Shown here one piece after another: positions 22,475 to 35,633 of a DNA stretch of 64,000 bases. How positions within the stretch are numbered: the first letter of the stretch is position 1; each line of letters begins with the position of its first letter. The DNA is from Erigeron canadensis (lineage: Eukaryota; Streptophyta; Magnoliopsida; Asterales; Asteraceae). A program made the position numbers and the translations under genes. Below the pieces are notes generated by a model that was not told the DNA's origin, searched no databases, and saw nothing but the letters and a program-made list of their open reading frames with translations. Where the stretch lies: positions 2,901,513 to 2,965,512 of the forward strand of contig NC_057762.1 of NCBI RefSeq assembly GCF_010389155.1. Direction: 5' to 3'.

Positions 22475-24463
22475 TATATGTTTTAGATGAAAATTAAATA
22501 CTGTAATAAATGTATATACAAAATTTGAATAATTGGGAGTAGCGATATCAGCTATGTGTAATTGGTGGGGAATGTATAATTGTATAAGTGCAATATTTAA
22601 TTGTACTATGTGCTTTATTCATTTGTACTTTTTTTTTTTAATGTTTGTGTCATGGAACGGCTAGTTGTTACATCCATACGGGCAGACGGTCACTAGCGAC
22701 CGATCCACGAAGTTAGGGACCACAGGGGAGGGGAAACCCACCAATTTAACCACTACAGACTAACAGAAGGCACGATGTTAAATTGGAGGTAAAACCTCAC
22801 TTGCTCAGACTCAGACCCTGGTTACCCAGGATCCAAACATCATTGCAGGATTTCGAAATGCCACTGGGGTTTGTACAATTTATCAAATGAATATGAAGTG
22901 TTTGGTTAAGTTATAGGGATAAAAGCAATTAAAGGATTCCCTTTCTGATATTTAGCTTCATAATAGAGAAGGATATATTCATATATACTTACCACTAAGT
23001 TCAAAACATATATGAGATTAAACTTTAATTTATTCTTGTGCTCAATATTTGGCTTTTGTTTCTCTATAAGTTTAAAACTATCCATGTATACAAAAAGTTA
23101 GTTACCTTTGAAATATAAAGTTTGTTTCTATACGTAATCTAACTTGTTTAGAATGAAACCTAGAACTTCTAAAAAGATTCCCATCCTCCTTAGTAAGAAG
23201 TCTCAAACTCGGTGGAAAATCTCAAAGTATAATGATCTATTCTTACTGATTAGCCACCAATTTAACAGTCTCACTATACTACTTTAGACCGGTCACAAAT
23301 TTCTACTACGAACCCATTTTAACCATCAATGTTTAACATCACAAAACAAGCCTCAACATTCGATCACAAATTGCAAGACGTTAAGCAATTTTGGCGTTAA
23401 AAAAAAAAAAAAAGACAAGCAATTAACATCATTTTATTGCTTTCAAACACAATCGTATATACTATTGCATCCTTCCCTAACTTACTTCACCAAGAACATT
23501 CGAAGCATTTAAGAAAAACTAACGTCTAACAATATATCTTTGGGAATCATTGAATCAATTATAGATTGCTAATGAGTAATGAGTAACACCACACAATATC
23601 TAAGTTAAAACTATTTAAATAGCTCGACATTTGATGTCATGAAAGAAGATGATTTTAATGAGATCTTAGTGAAATTAAGCACAATCACTTAGATCAGAGG
23701 TCACTTTAGCAACCGGTTAGTACGTAGCAAAGTCAAGATTTTAGATTTGTGGTAGCAAAAAAATTTAGACAATATTAACGAGTGTATAATAGAGCTAAGT
23801 TAGTGTATGAGATTCAAGTTTTTGTTTTGTCGTGTGAGAATTAACTTTGAACTATACTAATTCATTAAAATAACATTACATATATCGAGTTTATAAATAG
23901 TGTAAAAGCGTCACGGTTGCTAGAGGTTTATATTCTTACATTATAGATTTGGAGTATGTTTAGTAAAAATAGCTGGAGCTGAAAATGGGGGCTCAAGCTG
24001 GAATTAAGAGCTAGAGCTGTAAAATTAAAGCTTCCAATTGTATAAATCTGTTTGGCAAACTAGTTATAAGTTGTGGCTAAAAAACGTAAAATTACAATAC
24101 TAGGCATAAAATTTCCTTTTAGAAAAAAAATGCATAATACAAGCAAAATTGATATAACAAAAAGGGAATTGATCTGTACACCACCAAACATGTTATATAG
24201 TATTGTACTAATATTTTTTCTTAAAAAGTCTTTATTTTAATTATGATGTCATAAATAATTTACATTAATTTTAATTAAAAATAGCTCACTAAATACTTAT
24301 TTAAAGTTCTTAATCTTTTATTACAAACAAAGAAATATTTTTTATAATTATATGTTATTCAATTCATCAACTCCATATCGATTTATAATATATTAATAAC
24401 AAAAATTACATGCATATTTTATAGTTTTATAATTTTAATTAAAACGCCCGGTTTGAACCCGGG
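22475..24463. other. Non-coding left flank of Ty3 copy 1
   Basis: AT-rich sequence with no recognisable gene. It holds a short retroposon (22629-22869) and, near 23960-24065, a segment with AGCTGGAGCTG and GTTTGGCAAA motifs that resembles the ends of a small hAT-type MITE. It ends in a short GC hairpin (CCCGGTTTGAACCCGGG, about 24447-24463), into which the Ty3 element inserted. Confidence 0.55.
22629..22869 (-). mobile_element. SINE-like poly(A) retroposon, minus strand
   Basis: The insert begins with a T-run on the plus strand, that is, a 3' poly(A) tail when read on the minus strand. It is flanked by perfect 7 bp repeats TTTGTAC (22622-22628 and 22870-22876). Near the opposite end, the minus strand reads GGCATTTCGAAATCC, weakly like a pol III B box. 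Size and structure fit a SINE, but the family is not identified. The same insert is at 37927-38166 in the duplicate block. Confidence 0.6.
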
Positions 24464-27143
24464 TGTGACATCCGTCAACAAAACTGGTAATTTATTATAG
24501 TCTCTAACTTACATTCCAAATTTCTTGACTAGTCAATGTGCCTATATAGTATAACAAGCATAGAAATGTGGTGATCATTTCCAATATGGGATCTCTATTA
24601 CTTGATATTCAATAGTTTAGGATTGAGATATTTGATCTTCCTAAACGTAGATGACTATAACTATCCCCGTAATTTCTAGACTTGTAGTTGTTAGTCATAT
24701 TTATTTATAGACATTGATAAATTAGTATACGCTATTTAGTGGTGAACGAAATCAATAATTATAAAAGTAATATATAATTAGTATAAGTCGTAAGATGGTA
24801 ATAGTAATAGTAAAATATCATATGTTTAGTAAAAAATTTTAGTCATATATATATTACCACAATTTAATGGTGAGCAAGGAATTTTAATTCCATTAGAATT
24901 CTTATGATACATTAAGTCTAATCATAAACTAACTAAAACACTTATCACATATATATATAAATAATGACTATACCCTAAACAAAAAAAAAAAAAAAATATA
25001 ACCTATCTTTGATTCCTCCTGCCGTCGAACATCATCAAACAAAACACCATCACAAATCTATTTTTTTTTATCACTCAATTCTCAAAAAAAATCATCTTAA
25101 GGAGTTCTTGGATTTTGGTAAGTTTAATTATAATTCTATTGAATCTTGATTTAAATTACAATTAATAATAAAATTCTTAAAGATTATATTCTATTCTTCT
25201 TTTCAAGGTGTCTAAGAAGAAGATCATCAATCTTGGGGTAAAATCACTTGTCTTCTCTTTTCATATATATTAGTCTTTTTAATTATTAATATATATATAT
25301 ATATATAAGCATATTTTTTTTATTAATTTTTATTATAAGTAACCTATTTGATGAATATATATTATGGCAAATTTATAATAATGAATGAAAGGGTTTTTTT
25401 TTTTAGGGTTAAATCAAAAGCTTGAATAATAAATCATATTAATGTTAAAAGTTTAAGTATTCAATGAAGCATAATAATTAATGTAATAAAAGAAATCCAA
25501 TTATGAAGGCATGAAAATCATAATAACAGATTTAATTAGGTGTTGGAAAGATTTGAAATTTATATATAAATATTAGTTGTAGTAGTCTTTAAAACAGTTT
25601 GTTTGGGTTATTTCAGAATCTGGACAGATTCATTTTGTTAACTTTGAGAGGTCGTATCTTGGTCATGGGAGATGGTTAAGTCACGTTTTTGGTGTCTAAA
25701 ATTAAGTTCAGGAAGTCTACTTTCTGGTGGAAGTGGTTTCGTGTCAAAATATGAAGTTTAAGGTTGTCAAACGAATTTTATAACAAAACTGCGCAAAGCT
25801 GAGTTTTCCGAACAGATTTTGGTCGACTTCAAATAGTCATATCTTGGTCGATTTTATGAACTGGAAAATTATTTTTCTCCAGAAACGTTTTTGAGATGTT
25901 AAGATTGTACAGTAAAAAATTGGATTTTTTTGAAGCTTCGAAGGCCCTTAACTTTTATAAAACTTTTCTGTGCGCAAACAGTGATTTTTCTGACTAGTCT
26001 GTAATCATTGAATTTTTAAAAATAGTTAACGTGCCAAATAAATTATAAAAAAATTCATGTAAGTATATAACACTCTAAGGTAACAGTAGTTAAGATTTGG
26101 AATCTTGAATCATTCGTTTCATCCTAATAAAAAAATAGATAAAGTTACCAAAAATTTCAGTTAATATGAACTTGTAGAATTTAATCTTAAATCAGTAAAA
26201 CAAATATTATATATTAAGTTATGTGACTTGTAACTTAATAATATATGACAAATCAATTGTGAATATTTTGAAAGTAGCCATATGTGTATTTCATCAAATA
26301 CGGGTTACAATGGACAGTTCTTGACCATGTCCATAATTGTAACTTGTTCATATTTATATGTTGTGTAGATTCTAGCGACCTTGTTGGAATTGCATAACTA
26401 CTTGCTTGTTGAGGTGAGTTTCGTGGCCCCTTTTTATTTTATTTGTTTGGGGGAAAATGATGCTCAAAACACTTTTCATTTCTTTAGTAGTTGTGCCAAA
26501 CTTTTTTGTTTTCTTGGACAAATACGTGTAATTATGAAATGTGTATGCTAGCTTGTTGTGTTGATTCCATGATGCAATAGATGTCTGTTGATATCTATTG
26601 AAGACTATTTGATATCTATCGACCAACTATATACTACAGCTGGTAGTTGTTGGTATTTAAAGCATGATTGAGTTGTTGGCAGGAGTGATGGGGATTGTGT
26701 TGTTGGATAACTATGATGACATTGATTACTATTTGGATTGCATACAAGCTGCTACATGTTTATTTTTACACTATTGTCCAAACCTCATATATCATGCACA
26801 ACAAATTCATTTGAATTCCTTTAAACCTACGAACTCACCAACATTATGTTGACATTTTCGAGCATTCATTTTCAGGTAATAACAATGTTTAAGAAGATTG
26901 AGCTTATGGACTTTAGGAAGACCAATAAGAGATCCTTCATGGACTCCTAGATTGCATGTGAAACATTGAACGCTATTTGCAGTTATTACTTCTTTGCTAT
27001 TTGAGGCGTGTTGCCTAGACCTTCCGTTTATGGAATTTACATTTATTTGAATTTCATTTAGTATGACTCTATTATAAAGTCCATGTGCCTTTGCTATATC
27101 TTTTAGTCATATCCTACGATTCCGCCTAAGGTGGGGTGTGACA
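24464..27143 (+). repeat. 5' LTR, Ty3 copy 1
   Basis: About 2680 bp, TGTGACATCC...GGTGTGACA, with TG/CA termini. It includes a TATA-like run (about 24950-24960) and an A-run just downstream. It is nearly identical to the LTRs at 39754 and 48313. Confidence 0.92.
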
Positions 27144-27146
27144 GAT

Positions 27147-27160
27147 TGGTATCAGAGCCG
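27147..27160 (+). promoter_or_regulatory. Primer-binding site, initiator tRNA-Met
   Basis: TGGTATCAGAGCCG begins three bases after the 5' LTR. It is the standard plant retrotransposon primer site, complementary to the 3' end of initiator tRNA-Met. Confidence 0.9.
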
Positions 27161-27390
27161 TGGTTATAGAGAATTAGGTGGTTGGCCTAGACTATAACCT
27201 AAGTACCCTCATATAGTGTACATTATAGGAACTATTTGTGCATCGTATATGTGTGAGTACTTTCATTAGATAGCACTAGTTATGTGAGCCTTATATTTGC
27301 GTTTAATTGCTAATTATGATGAAGCCTTATGTGCTTAGATTAGTGCAAAGTTTCAGCCTGTAATTTTAACGTAGCTAGTTTTACTTAGTC

Positions 27391-27816
27391 ATGGCACGTA
27401 CAAAGAAAACAGCCCGTAAGAGTTCCGCATGGAGGGACATAATCATCCGTCGACAACTTAAAAGGGACGTCGCAGCTAACAAGGAAACCCCCGCTCAAGA
27501 ACCATCTCAGAAGCCTAGAGTTTCCTCTGAAAGCGAACCGTCAGAAGATCCTAACTACTACTCCAAGACAGTTATAATCATCGATTCTGACAGCGAGCCG
27601 GAGGAAGAATCGGACTATGATTCTAAGGCAGACTCCGAAAGCGTTCATAAGGGAAAGACAATGGAGGCTACGATAAAGGACAACAGAAGCTATAGTCCTA
27701 CTAGCTCAGTAAGCTCTCAAGAGAGCCGGGTCGGACCAACACGACAACAAGCTTCTTATCCTCCCACCATTTCCTCCAACTCCCCTTATGACGCCACTTG
27801 CACGTGGGAGGGCTAG
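27391..27816 (+). CDS. Extra pre-gag ORF with histone H3 tail-like N-terminus (copy 1)
   Basis: An intact 141-codon frame between the primer-binding site and gag, identical in protein to the frame at 42679-43104, where the full description is given. Being intact in the error-rich copy does not count as independent evidence, because this part of copy 1 lies outside the low-quality zone. Confidence 0.6.
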   Translation: MARTKKTARKSSAWRDIIIRRQLKRDVAANKETPAQEPSQKPRVSSESEPSEDPNYYSKTVIIIDSDSEPEEESDYDSKADSESVHKGKTMEATIKDNRSYSPTSSVSSQESRVGPTRQQASYPPTISSNSPYDATCTWEG

Positions 27817-28277
27817 CCTTTAAGGACTATCTAGGAATCCTATCGAACTTGCATTAGCTTCTTTTTTTCTTACTTTCTTAGTTTTGGATTTTATTCTTAT
27901 GTCTTGGATTCCTTCTTTCGAATTGGAAATTTCTTGGATTTATAAATTTTTTTTTTTTAGATTGATTGATTAATCGAAATGTCGTGCTTGGTATATGGAT
28001 CTATGTGTTTTGTGGCAATTATTTATGAAGGATGTGCTGAATTTGTGATATGTGAATTTGGACGATAAAAACGTGTGTGGTGGGATGTAGTTGTAATTAC
28101 GGTGCGCAACGTAATTACAAATACATCACAACACACATGCGCTTATATGACCAAGTTTGCTGATCAAACTCAACACAATTAACAAATTGGACAAGGTGTA
28201 AGAATTTTGCCATGAGTAGTAGTTATTCATTGAAAGTCTTCATCAAGTACTTATAAATCCTTTCTCTTGTGTAGAAA
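27817..28277 (+). other. Spacer between the extra ORF and gag, copy 1
   Basis: 461 bases without a coding frame. T-rich at first, it then carries a long stem-loop (28073-28138) and a shorter GTTTGCTGATCAAAC inverted repeat shortly after it. Gag starts at the ATG at 28278. Confidence 0.6.
28073..28138 (+). ncRNA. Predicted RNA stem-loop upstream of gag (copy 1)
   Basis: Left arm 28073-28101 and right arm 28110-28138 pair at 25 of 29 positions around an 8-base loop, GTGCGCAA. The ten loop-proximal pairs (TTGTAATTACG side) are uninterrupted. Copy 2 has the same structure at 43361-43426. The role is unknown; packaging signal, translation control or a source of small RNA are possibilities. Confidence 0.6.
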
Positions 28278-31200
28278 ATGAATAGAGGAGGAAGAAATGG
28301 AGGACGTGGAGGTAGAGGTGGTGGACGTGGTGGAAATAATGGGGTTAATGATGGAGAAGGTGATGGTGGCAATCCGGATATTGCAAACATGATCACTCAG
28401 CAAATAGCTGCCGCTATTCCTACTATTGTTACTCAAGTGACCGCTGCTGTTCTTAATGCCAACAACAATAACCCTAATAATAATAACAATAATGAGAATA
28501 ACAATAACAACAATGAGAACAACAATAACAATAATGAGAACAATAATAACAATAATGAAAATAACAATGATGGTAATCAGAATAACAACATCATTGGAGG
28601 CAATAATAATGGATGCACCTATAGGGAGTTTCAATATTGTAAACCACCAGATTTTGATGGCAAGGGAGGAGCATTGGCAGCCACTAGATGGATAGAGAAA
28701 ATGGAAGCTGTCATGGATATTAGCAACTGTGCAGAGAATCAAAAGGTGAAGTATGCCGCAGCTTCACTGACTAATAAAGCATTGACATGGTGGAACACTG
28801 AGATACAAGCTAGGGGTAGAGTAGCAGCTGTGGGGATGACATGGGACGAGTTTAAGGAATTACTACTGGAAGAATTCTGTCCGAAAAATGAAATGCAAAG
28901 TTGGAAAATGAATTTTGGAATCATTCAATGGTAGGAGCCAAACATGCCGCTTACACTGATCGGTTTTATGAGCTTGCCAAACTAGTACCTCATCTAGTTA
29001 GACCTGAATCAAATAGGATCCAGAGGTATATCTATGGTCTTGTTCCCCAAATTCGTGGGCTTGTGTCAGCAACTGAGCCAACCACGATTCAAAGTGCTAT
29101 TCAGAAAGCAGGTTCTTTAACGGATGAAATGGTGAGAAATGGGTCATTGTCTAAGGTTAATGAGAAAAGGAAGGATGGTACTGAGACAAGTGGGTCAAAG
29201 AATACTAATGGAAATAACAAGAAGGCAAAAATGGCAACGGGGTTGATGGCAACGGATGCGACTAAGATCGGATATACGGGTACTGCTCCAAAGTGTACAA
29301 AATGTCAATTCCATCATTTCCAAAATTCACCTTGCCGTTTGTGTACAAACTGCAACCGATTTGGACACCTTGCTAGGGACTGTCGAGTGGGAGTCAAGCA
29401 GGTGGCTCCGGTGAATGCTGTTAACCCGATAAATAACCGTGGAACGTGCTATGAGTGCGGTAGTCATAACCATTACCGCAACACGTGTCCAAATTTGAAC
29501 CGAGCATGGGGTCAGAGGGGTAATAATCCAAATCAAGTACTAGCTATTGGTGGAACTCAGAATCAAGGAAATAATCAGGGACAAAGAGCTAACAATCAGA
29601 ATCAAGTGGTAGCTAATGGAGGGAATCGGAATCAAGGGAATAATGCCAACCAAGCCCGTGGTAGAGCTTTTGTCATGGTAGCAAATGAAGCTCGTCAAGA
29701 TCCAAATATTGTGACGGGTACGTTTTCCTTAAACAATCACCTTGCTACAGTATTATTCGACTCTGGTGCTGAGTACAGTTTTGTTTCTATTAAGTTCATG
29801 CCACTCCTAGATAGAGAACCCATAATATTGAATACTTATTTCTTGGTTGAGGTAGCTAATGGAAAATTGATAGAGTTGATAGAATCGTTAATGATTGTAC
29901 CTTAGAAATAGAAGGTCATTGTTTAGTGTTAACCTTCTGCCTTTCTCGTTAAGGAGTTTTGACGTAGTTATTGGTATGGATTGGCTATCGAAGCATAGAG
30001 CCGAGATAATTTGCTATGAGAAGGTGGTCCGTATACCGCTAGGAAATAGTGAAATGCTACTCATATACGGGGAGCGGGTGGAGGAAAATCAGAAGCACCT
30101 CATGGGCATTCAGGCTAACGAGAAGAAACTCGAAAATATTCCTATCGTACGGGTTTTTCCACAAGTTTTTCCCGAAGATCTAACAGGATTACCTCCTGTA
30201 AGACAAGTTGAATTCCGTATAGATCTTATTCCGGGAGCGACGCCAGTCGCCAAAGCTCCATACCGTTTAGCACCTACCGAAATGCAAGAACTGTCTAATC
30301 AACTCCAAGAGCTCCAAGAAAAAGGCTTCATCAGACCTAGTCATTCGCCTTGGGGAGCACCAGTATTGTTTGTCAAGAAGAAAGATGGTTCGTTTCGTAT
30401 GTGCATCGATTACCGGGAGTTGAACAAACTGACAGTTAAGAATCGTTACCCTCTTCCTAGAATCGACGACTTATTCGATCAACTTCAAGGTGCGAAGTTT
30501 TTCTCGAAAATAGACCTTCGGTCCGGATATCATCAACTCAGAGTTAATGAAGCAGATATTCCAAAAACAGCATTCAGGACTCGATATGGACATTTGAGTT
30601 CTTAGTCATGCCTTTCGGTTTGACTAATGCACCCGCAGTTTTCATGGATTTGATGAACCGTGTATGCAAACCCTATCTCGATAAGTTTGTTATTGTATTC
30701 ATTGATGACATTTTAATCTATTCGAAGTCTAAGGAAGAACATGAATCTCACTTGAAAATGATTCTTGAACTACTTTGGAAAGAGAGATTGTTTGCTAAGT
30801 TTTCGAAGTGCGACTTTTGGTTACAAGAAGTTCATTTCCTTGGGCATGTAGTGAATAGTGAAGGAATCCATGTTGACCCCAGTAAGATCGAAGCAGTAAA
30901 AGATTGGAAGACTCCTACGACGCCATCAGAGGTTCGTTCATTTCTAGGCTTGGCCGGGTATTATCGACGATTCATCGCTAACTTCTCGAAAATCGCTCAA
31001 CCACTTACTCAGTTAACCCAAAAGGATAAGAAGTTTGATTGGGGAGATAAGCAAGAAAAGGCATTCCAAACACTGAAAGAAATCTATGTAACGCTCCTAT
31101 TCTTACCCTCCCCGATGGTCCGGACGATTTTGTAGTTTATTGTGATGCTTCAAATCAAGGCTTGGGATGTGTACTAATGCAAAGGGGTAAAGTGATTGCT

Positions 31201-33006
31201 TATGCCTCTCGGCAACTCAAAATCCATGAGAAAAACTACACCACCCATGACTTGGAGCTTGGTGCAGTGGTTTTTGCACTCAAATGTTGGAGGCACTATC
31301 TCTATGGGACGAAAAGTGTGATCTACACCGATCACAAGAGTCTCCAACATATTTTCGATCAAAAAGAGTTGAATATGCGACAGAGGCGGTGGATTGAATT
31401 ATTAGTGACTATGATTGTGAGATTCGTTACCATCCGGGTAAGGCGAATGTTGTGGCTGACGCGTTAAGTAGGAAGAAAGAATTAAGTCAAAGCAAGTACG
31501 AGCATTGATCATGACAATTCATTCGGATATAAAATCAATGATAAGTCGGGCTCAAGATGAAGCATTGCAGAATATCAATGTAGAAAAAGAAGGGTTACGT
31601 GACCTTGATCAGCAAATGGAGCGTAAAGAGGATGGAGTACTGTACTTTGTAGGACGAATATGGATTCCACTTGCAGGTGGATTAAGAACAGTGATTTTGG
31701 ACGAGGCACATAGTACGAGATACTCCGTACACCCGGGAGCTGATAAAATGTATCACGACCTTAAGGATTTGTATTGGTGGCCGAGAATGAAAAGAGATAT
31801 AGCCAGTTATGTCAGTGGATGCTTAACATGTCTAAAAGTCAAAGCTGAACATAATAAACCACCGGGTTTATTAGTGCAACCACAACTTCCGAATGGAAAT
31901 GGGAAAGAATAACCATGGATTTTATTACAAAGCTGCCAAGAATAGTAGTGGGCATGACAAGATTTGGGTGATAGTAGATAGATTGACAAAGTCTGCGCAC
32001 TTTATAGCTATCCGTGAGAGCTACACAATGGAGCAGTTAGCAAGGATTTATATAAAGGAGATAGTGGCAAAGCATGGAATTCCGGTGTCTATTATATCTG
32101 ATCGTGATAGTCATTTCACATCACGATTTTGGCAGTCATTGCAAAAGGCATTGGGAACAGTTTAGAGACCTGAGTACGGCTTACCATCCTCAAACCGATG
32201 GACAAAGTGAGCGTACTATTCAGACTTTGGAAGATATGCTTAGGGCGTGTGTGATGGACTTTGGGGGAGCTGGGATATTCACCTTCCTCTAGTTGAGTTC
32301 TCGTACAATAATAGTTATCATTCAAGTATTAAGTGTGCTCCATTTGAAGCTTTATATGGGCGGAAATGTCGCTCACCTGTTGTTTGGGCTGAGATTGGAG
32401 AAAGTCAGTTGATTGGCCCGGAGATTGTACAAGAGACACAGATAGGATTTTTCAAATCAAAGAAAGACTGAAAGCAGCTAGAGACCGCCAAAAGAGCTAC
32501 GCCGACAAACGGCGAAGGCCTTTAGAATTCTATGTTGGTGATAAAGTGTTACTTAAAGTGTCGCCTTGGAAGGGCATGGTTCGATTTGGAAAGAAAGGAA
32601 AGTTGGCACCAAGGTACGTTGGACCGTTTGAAATTGTTGAACGGATTGGTCCGGTAGCTTATCGTTTAAGACTACCTCAAGAACTAAGTAGGATACATGA
32701 TACATTCCACGTGTCAAATCTCAAGAAGTGTCTCGCGGATACAAGTTTGCATGTACCGCTAGACGACATTAAGATTGATGACAAGTTACATTTTGTGGAA
32801 GAACCAGTTGAGATCATGGATCGAGAACTTAAGACATTAAACGTAGTAAAATTCCAATTGTCAAGGTCCGGTGGAATTCAAAACGAGGGCCAGAGTTTAC
32901 TTGGGAGCGAGAGGATCAAATGAAAATCAAATATCCACATCTATTTGATGCTACGACTTCCAACCGTAACTCCAACAAAATTTCGAGACGAAATTTTCTC
33001 AAGTAG
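28278..33006 (+). pseudogene. gag-pol, Ty3 copy 1, multiply frameshifted
   Basis: The same gag, protease, reverse transcriptase, RNase H, integrase and chromodomain order as in copy 2, but split into many short frames. Single-base losses are visible relative to copy 2 near 28901, 29864, 30595, 31083, 31405, 31472, 31892, 31943, 32265, 32436 and 32837, with a local scramble near 32157. Almost all are deletions in runs of A, C, G or T. The remaining bases are essentially identical. This pattern suggests uncorrected sequencing error near a contig end rather than evolutionary decay. The protease-to-RT frame difference near 29895-29950 is shared with copy 2, and so is not explained by this. Confidence 0.88.
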
Positions 33007-33013
33007 GGGAGAC

Positions 33014-35633
33014 TGTGACATCCGTCAACAAAACTGGTAATTTATTATAGTCTCTAACTTACATTCCAAATTTCTTGACTAGTCAATGTGCCTATATAGT
33101 ATAACAAGCATAGAAATGTGGTGATCATTTCCAATATGGGATCTCTATTACTTGATATTCAATAGTTTAGGATTGAGATATTTGATCTTCCTAAACGTAG
33201 ATGACTATAACTATCCCCGTAATTTCTAGACTTGTAGTTGTTAGTCATATTTATTTATAGACATTGATAATTAGTATACGCTATTTAGTGGAACGAAATC
33301 AATAATTATAAAAGTAATATATAATTAGTATAAGTCGTAAGATGGTAATAGTAATAGTAAAATATCATATGTTTAGTAAAAAATTTAGTCATATATATAT
33401 TACCACAATTTAATGGTGAGCAAGGAATTTTAATTCCATTAGAATTCTTATGATACATTAAGTCTAATCATAAACTAACTAAAACACTATCATATATATA
33501 TAATAAGATATACCCTAAACAAAAAAAAAAAAAAAAATATACCTATCTTGATTCCTCCTGCCGTCGAACATCATCAAACAAAACACCATCACAATCTATT
33601 TTTTTTTTATCACTCAATCTCAAAAAAAATCATCTTAAGGAGTTCTTGGATTTTGGTAAGTTTAATTATAATTCTATTGAATCTTGATTTATTACAATAA
33701 TAAAAAATTCTTAAATTATATTCTATTCTTCTTTTCAGGTGTCTAAGAAGAATCATCAATCTTGGGGTAAAATCACTTCTTCTTTTTCATATATATTAGT
33801 CTTTTTAATATTAATATATATATATATTATAAGCATATTTTTTTTTATTATTTTATTTATAAGTAACCTATTTGATGAATATATATTATGGCAATTTATA
33901 ATAATGAATGAAAGGGTTTTTTTTTTAGGGTTAAATCAAAAGCTTGAATAATAATCATATTAATGTTAAAGTTTAAGTATTCATGAAGCATAATAATTAA
34001 TGTAATAAAAGAAATCCAATTATGAAGGCATGAAAATCATAATAACAGATTTAATTAGGTGTTGGAAAGATTTGAAATTTATTATATATATTAGTTGTAG
34101 TAGTCTTTAAAACAGTTTGTTTGGGTTATTTCAGAATCTGGACAGATTCATTTTGTTAACTTTGAAAGGTCGTATCTTGGTCATGGGAGATGGTTAAGTC
34201 ACGTTTTTGGTGTCTAAAATTAAGTTCAGGAAGTCTACTTTCTGGTGGAAGTGGTTTCGTGTCAAAATAAGTTAAGGTTGTCAAACGAATTTTATAACAA
34301 ACTGCGCAAAGCTGAGTTTTCCGAACAGATTTTGGTCGACTTCAAATAGTCATATCTTGGTCGATTTTATGAACTGGACAATTATTTTTCTCCAGAAACG
34401 TTTTTGAGATGTTAAGATTGTACAGTAAAAAATTGGATTTTTTTGAAGCTTCGAAGGCCCTTAACTTTTATAAAACTTTTCTGTGCGCAAACAGTGATTT
34501 TTCTGACTAGTCTGTAATCATTGAATTTTTAAAAATAGTTAACGTGCCAAATAAATTATAAAAAATTCATGTAAGTATATAACACTCTAAGGTAACAGTA
34601 GTTAAGATTTGGAATCTTGAATCATTCGTTTCATCCTAATAAAAAAATAGATAAAGTTACCAAAAATTTCAGTTAATATGAACTTGTAGAATTTAATCTT
34701 AAATCAGTAAACAAAATATATTAAGTTGTGACTTGTAACTTAATAATATATGACAAATCAATTGTGAATATTTTGAAAGTAGCCATATGTGTATTTCATC
34801 AAATACGGGTTACAATGGACAGTTCTTGACCATGTCCATAATTGTAACTTGTTCATATTTATATGTTGTGTAGATTCTAGCGACTTGTTGAATTGCATAC
34901 TACTTGCTTGTTGAGGTGAGTTTCGTGGCCCCTTTTTATTTTATTTTTTGGGGAAAATGATGCTCAAAACACTTTTCATTTCTTTAGTAGTGTGCCAAAC
35001 TTTTTGTTTTCTGGACAAATACGTGTAATTATGAAATGTGTATGCTAGCTTGTTGTGTTGATTCCATGATGCAATAGATGTCTGTTGATATCTATTGAAG
35101 ACTATTTGATATCTATCGACCAACTATATACTACAGCTGGTAGTTGTTGGTATTTAAAGCATGATTGAGTTGTTGGCAGGAGTGATGGGGATTGTGTTGT
35201 TGGATAACTATGATGACATTGATTACTATTTGTTGCATACAATGCTACATGTTTATTTTTACACTATTGTCCAAACCTCATATATCATGCACAACAAATT
35301 CATTTGAATTCCTTTAAACCTACGAACTCACCAACATTATGTTGACATTTTCGAGCATTCATTTTCAGGTAATAACAATGTTTAAGAATTGAGCTTATGG
35401 ACTTTAGGAAGACCAATAAAGATCCTTCATGGACTCCTAGATTGCATGTGAAACATTGAACGCTATTTGCAGTTATTACTTCTTTGCTATTTGAGGCGTG
35501 TTGCCTAGACCTTCCGTTTATGGAATTTACATTTATTTGAATTTCATTTAGTATGACTCTATTATAAAGTCCATGTGCCTTTGCTATATCTTTTAGTCAT
35601 ATCCTACGATTCCGCCTAAGGTGGGGTGTGACA
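33014..35633 (+). repeat. 3' LTR, Ty3 copy 1
   Basis: About 2620 bp, some 60 bp shorter than the other three LTR copies because of many scattered one- to few-base deletions. It starts TGTGACATCC after the purine-rich AAGTAGGGGAGAC and ends GTGTGACA. Confidence 0.9.

Larger units (their letters stand above)
24464..35633 (+). mobile_element. Ty3-type LTR retrotransposon, copy 1 (error-rich version)
   Basis: A complete element layout: 5' LTR (24464-27143), primer-binding site, extra ORF (27391-27816), gag, pol and 3' LTR (33014-35633). The 5' flank ends CCGGG. The 3' flank reads CCCGG here and CCGGG in the other copy. Gag and pol are broken by about a dozen single-base deletions, mostly in short homopolymers, that are absent from the copy at 39754-50994. 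Because flanks and insertion site are shared, this is best read as the same element represented twice in the assembly. Confidence 0.9.

Noticed and set aside
27391..27816. A true histone H3 gene inside the retrotransposon
   Set aside because: Only the first residues and scattered later positions resemble the H3 tail. The histone fold is absent and the rest is Ser/Pro/acid-rich.
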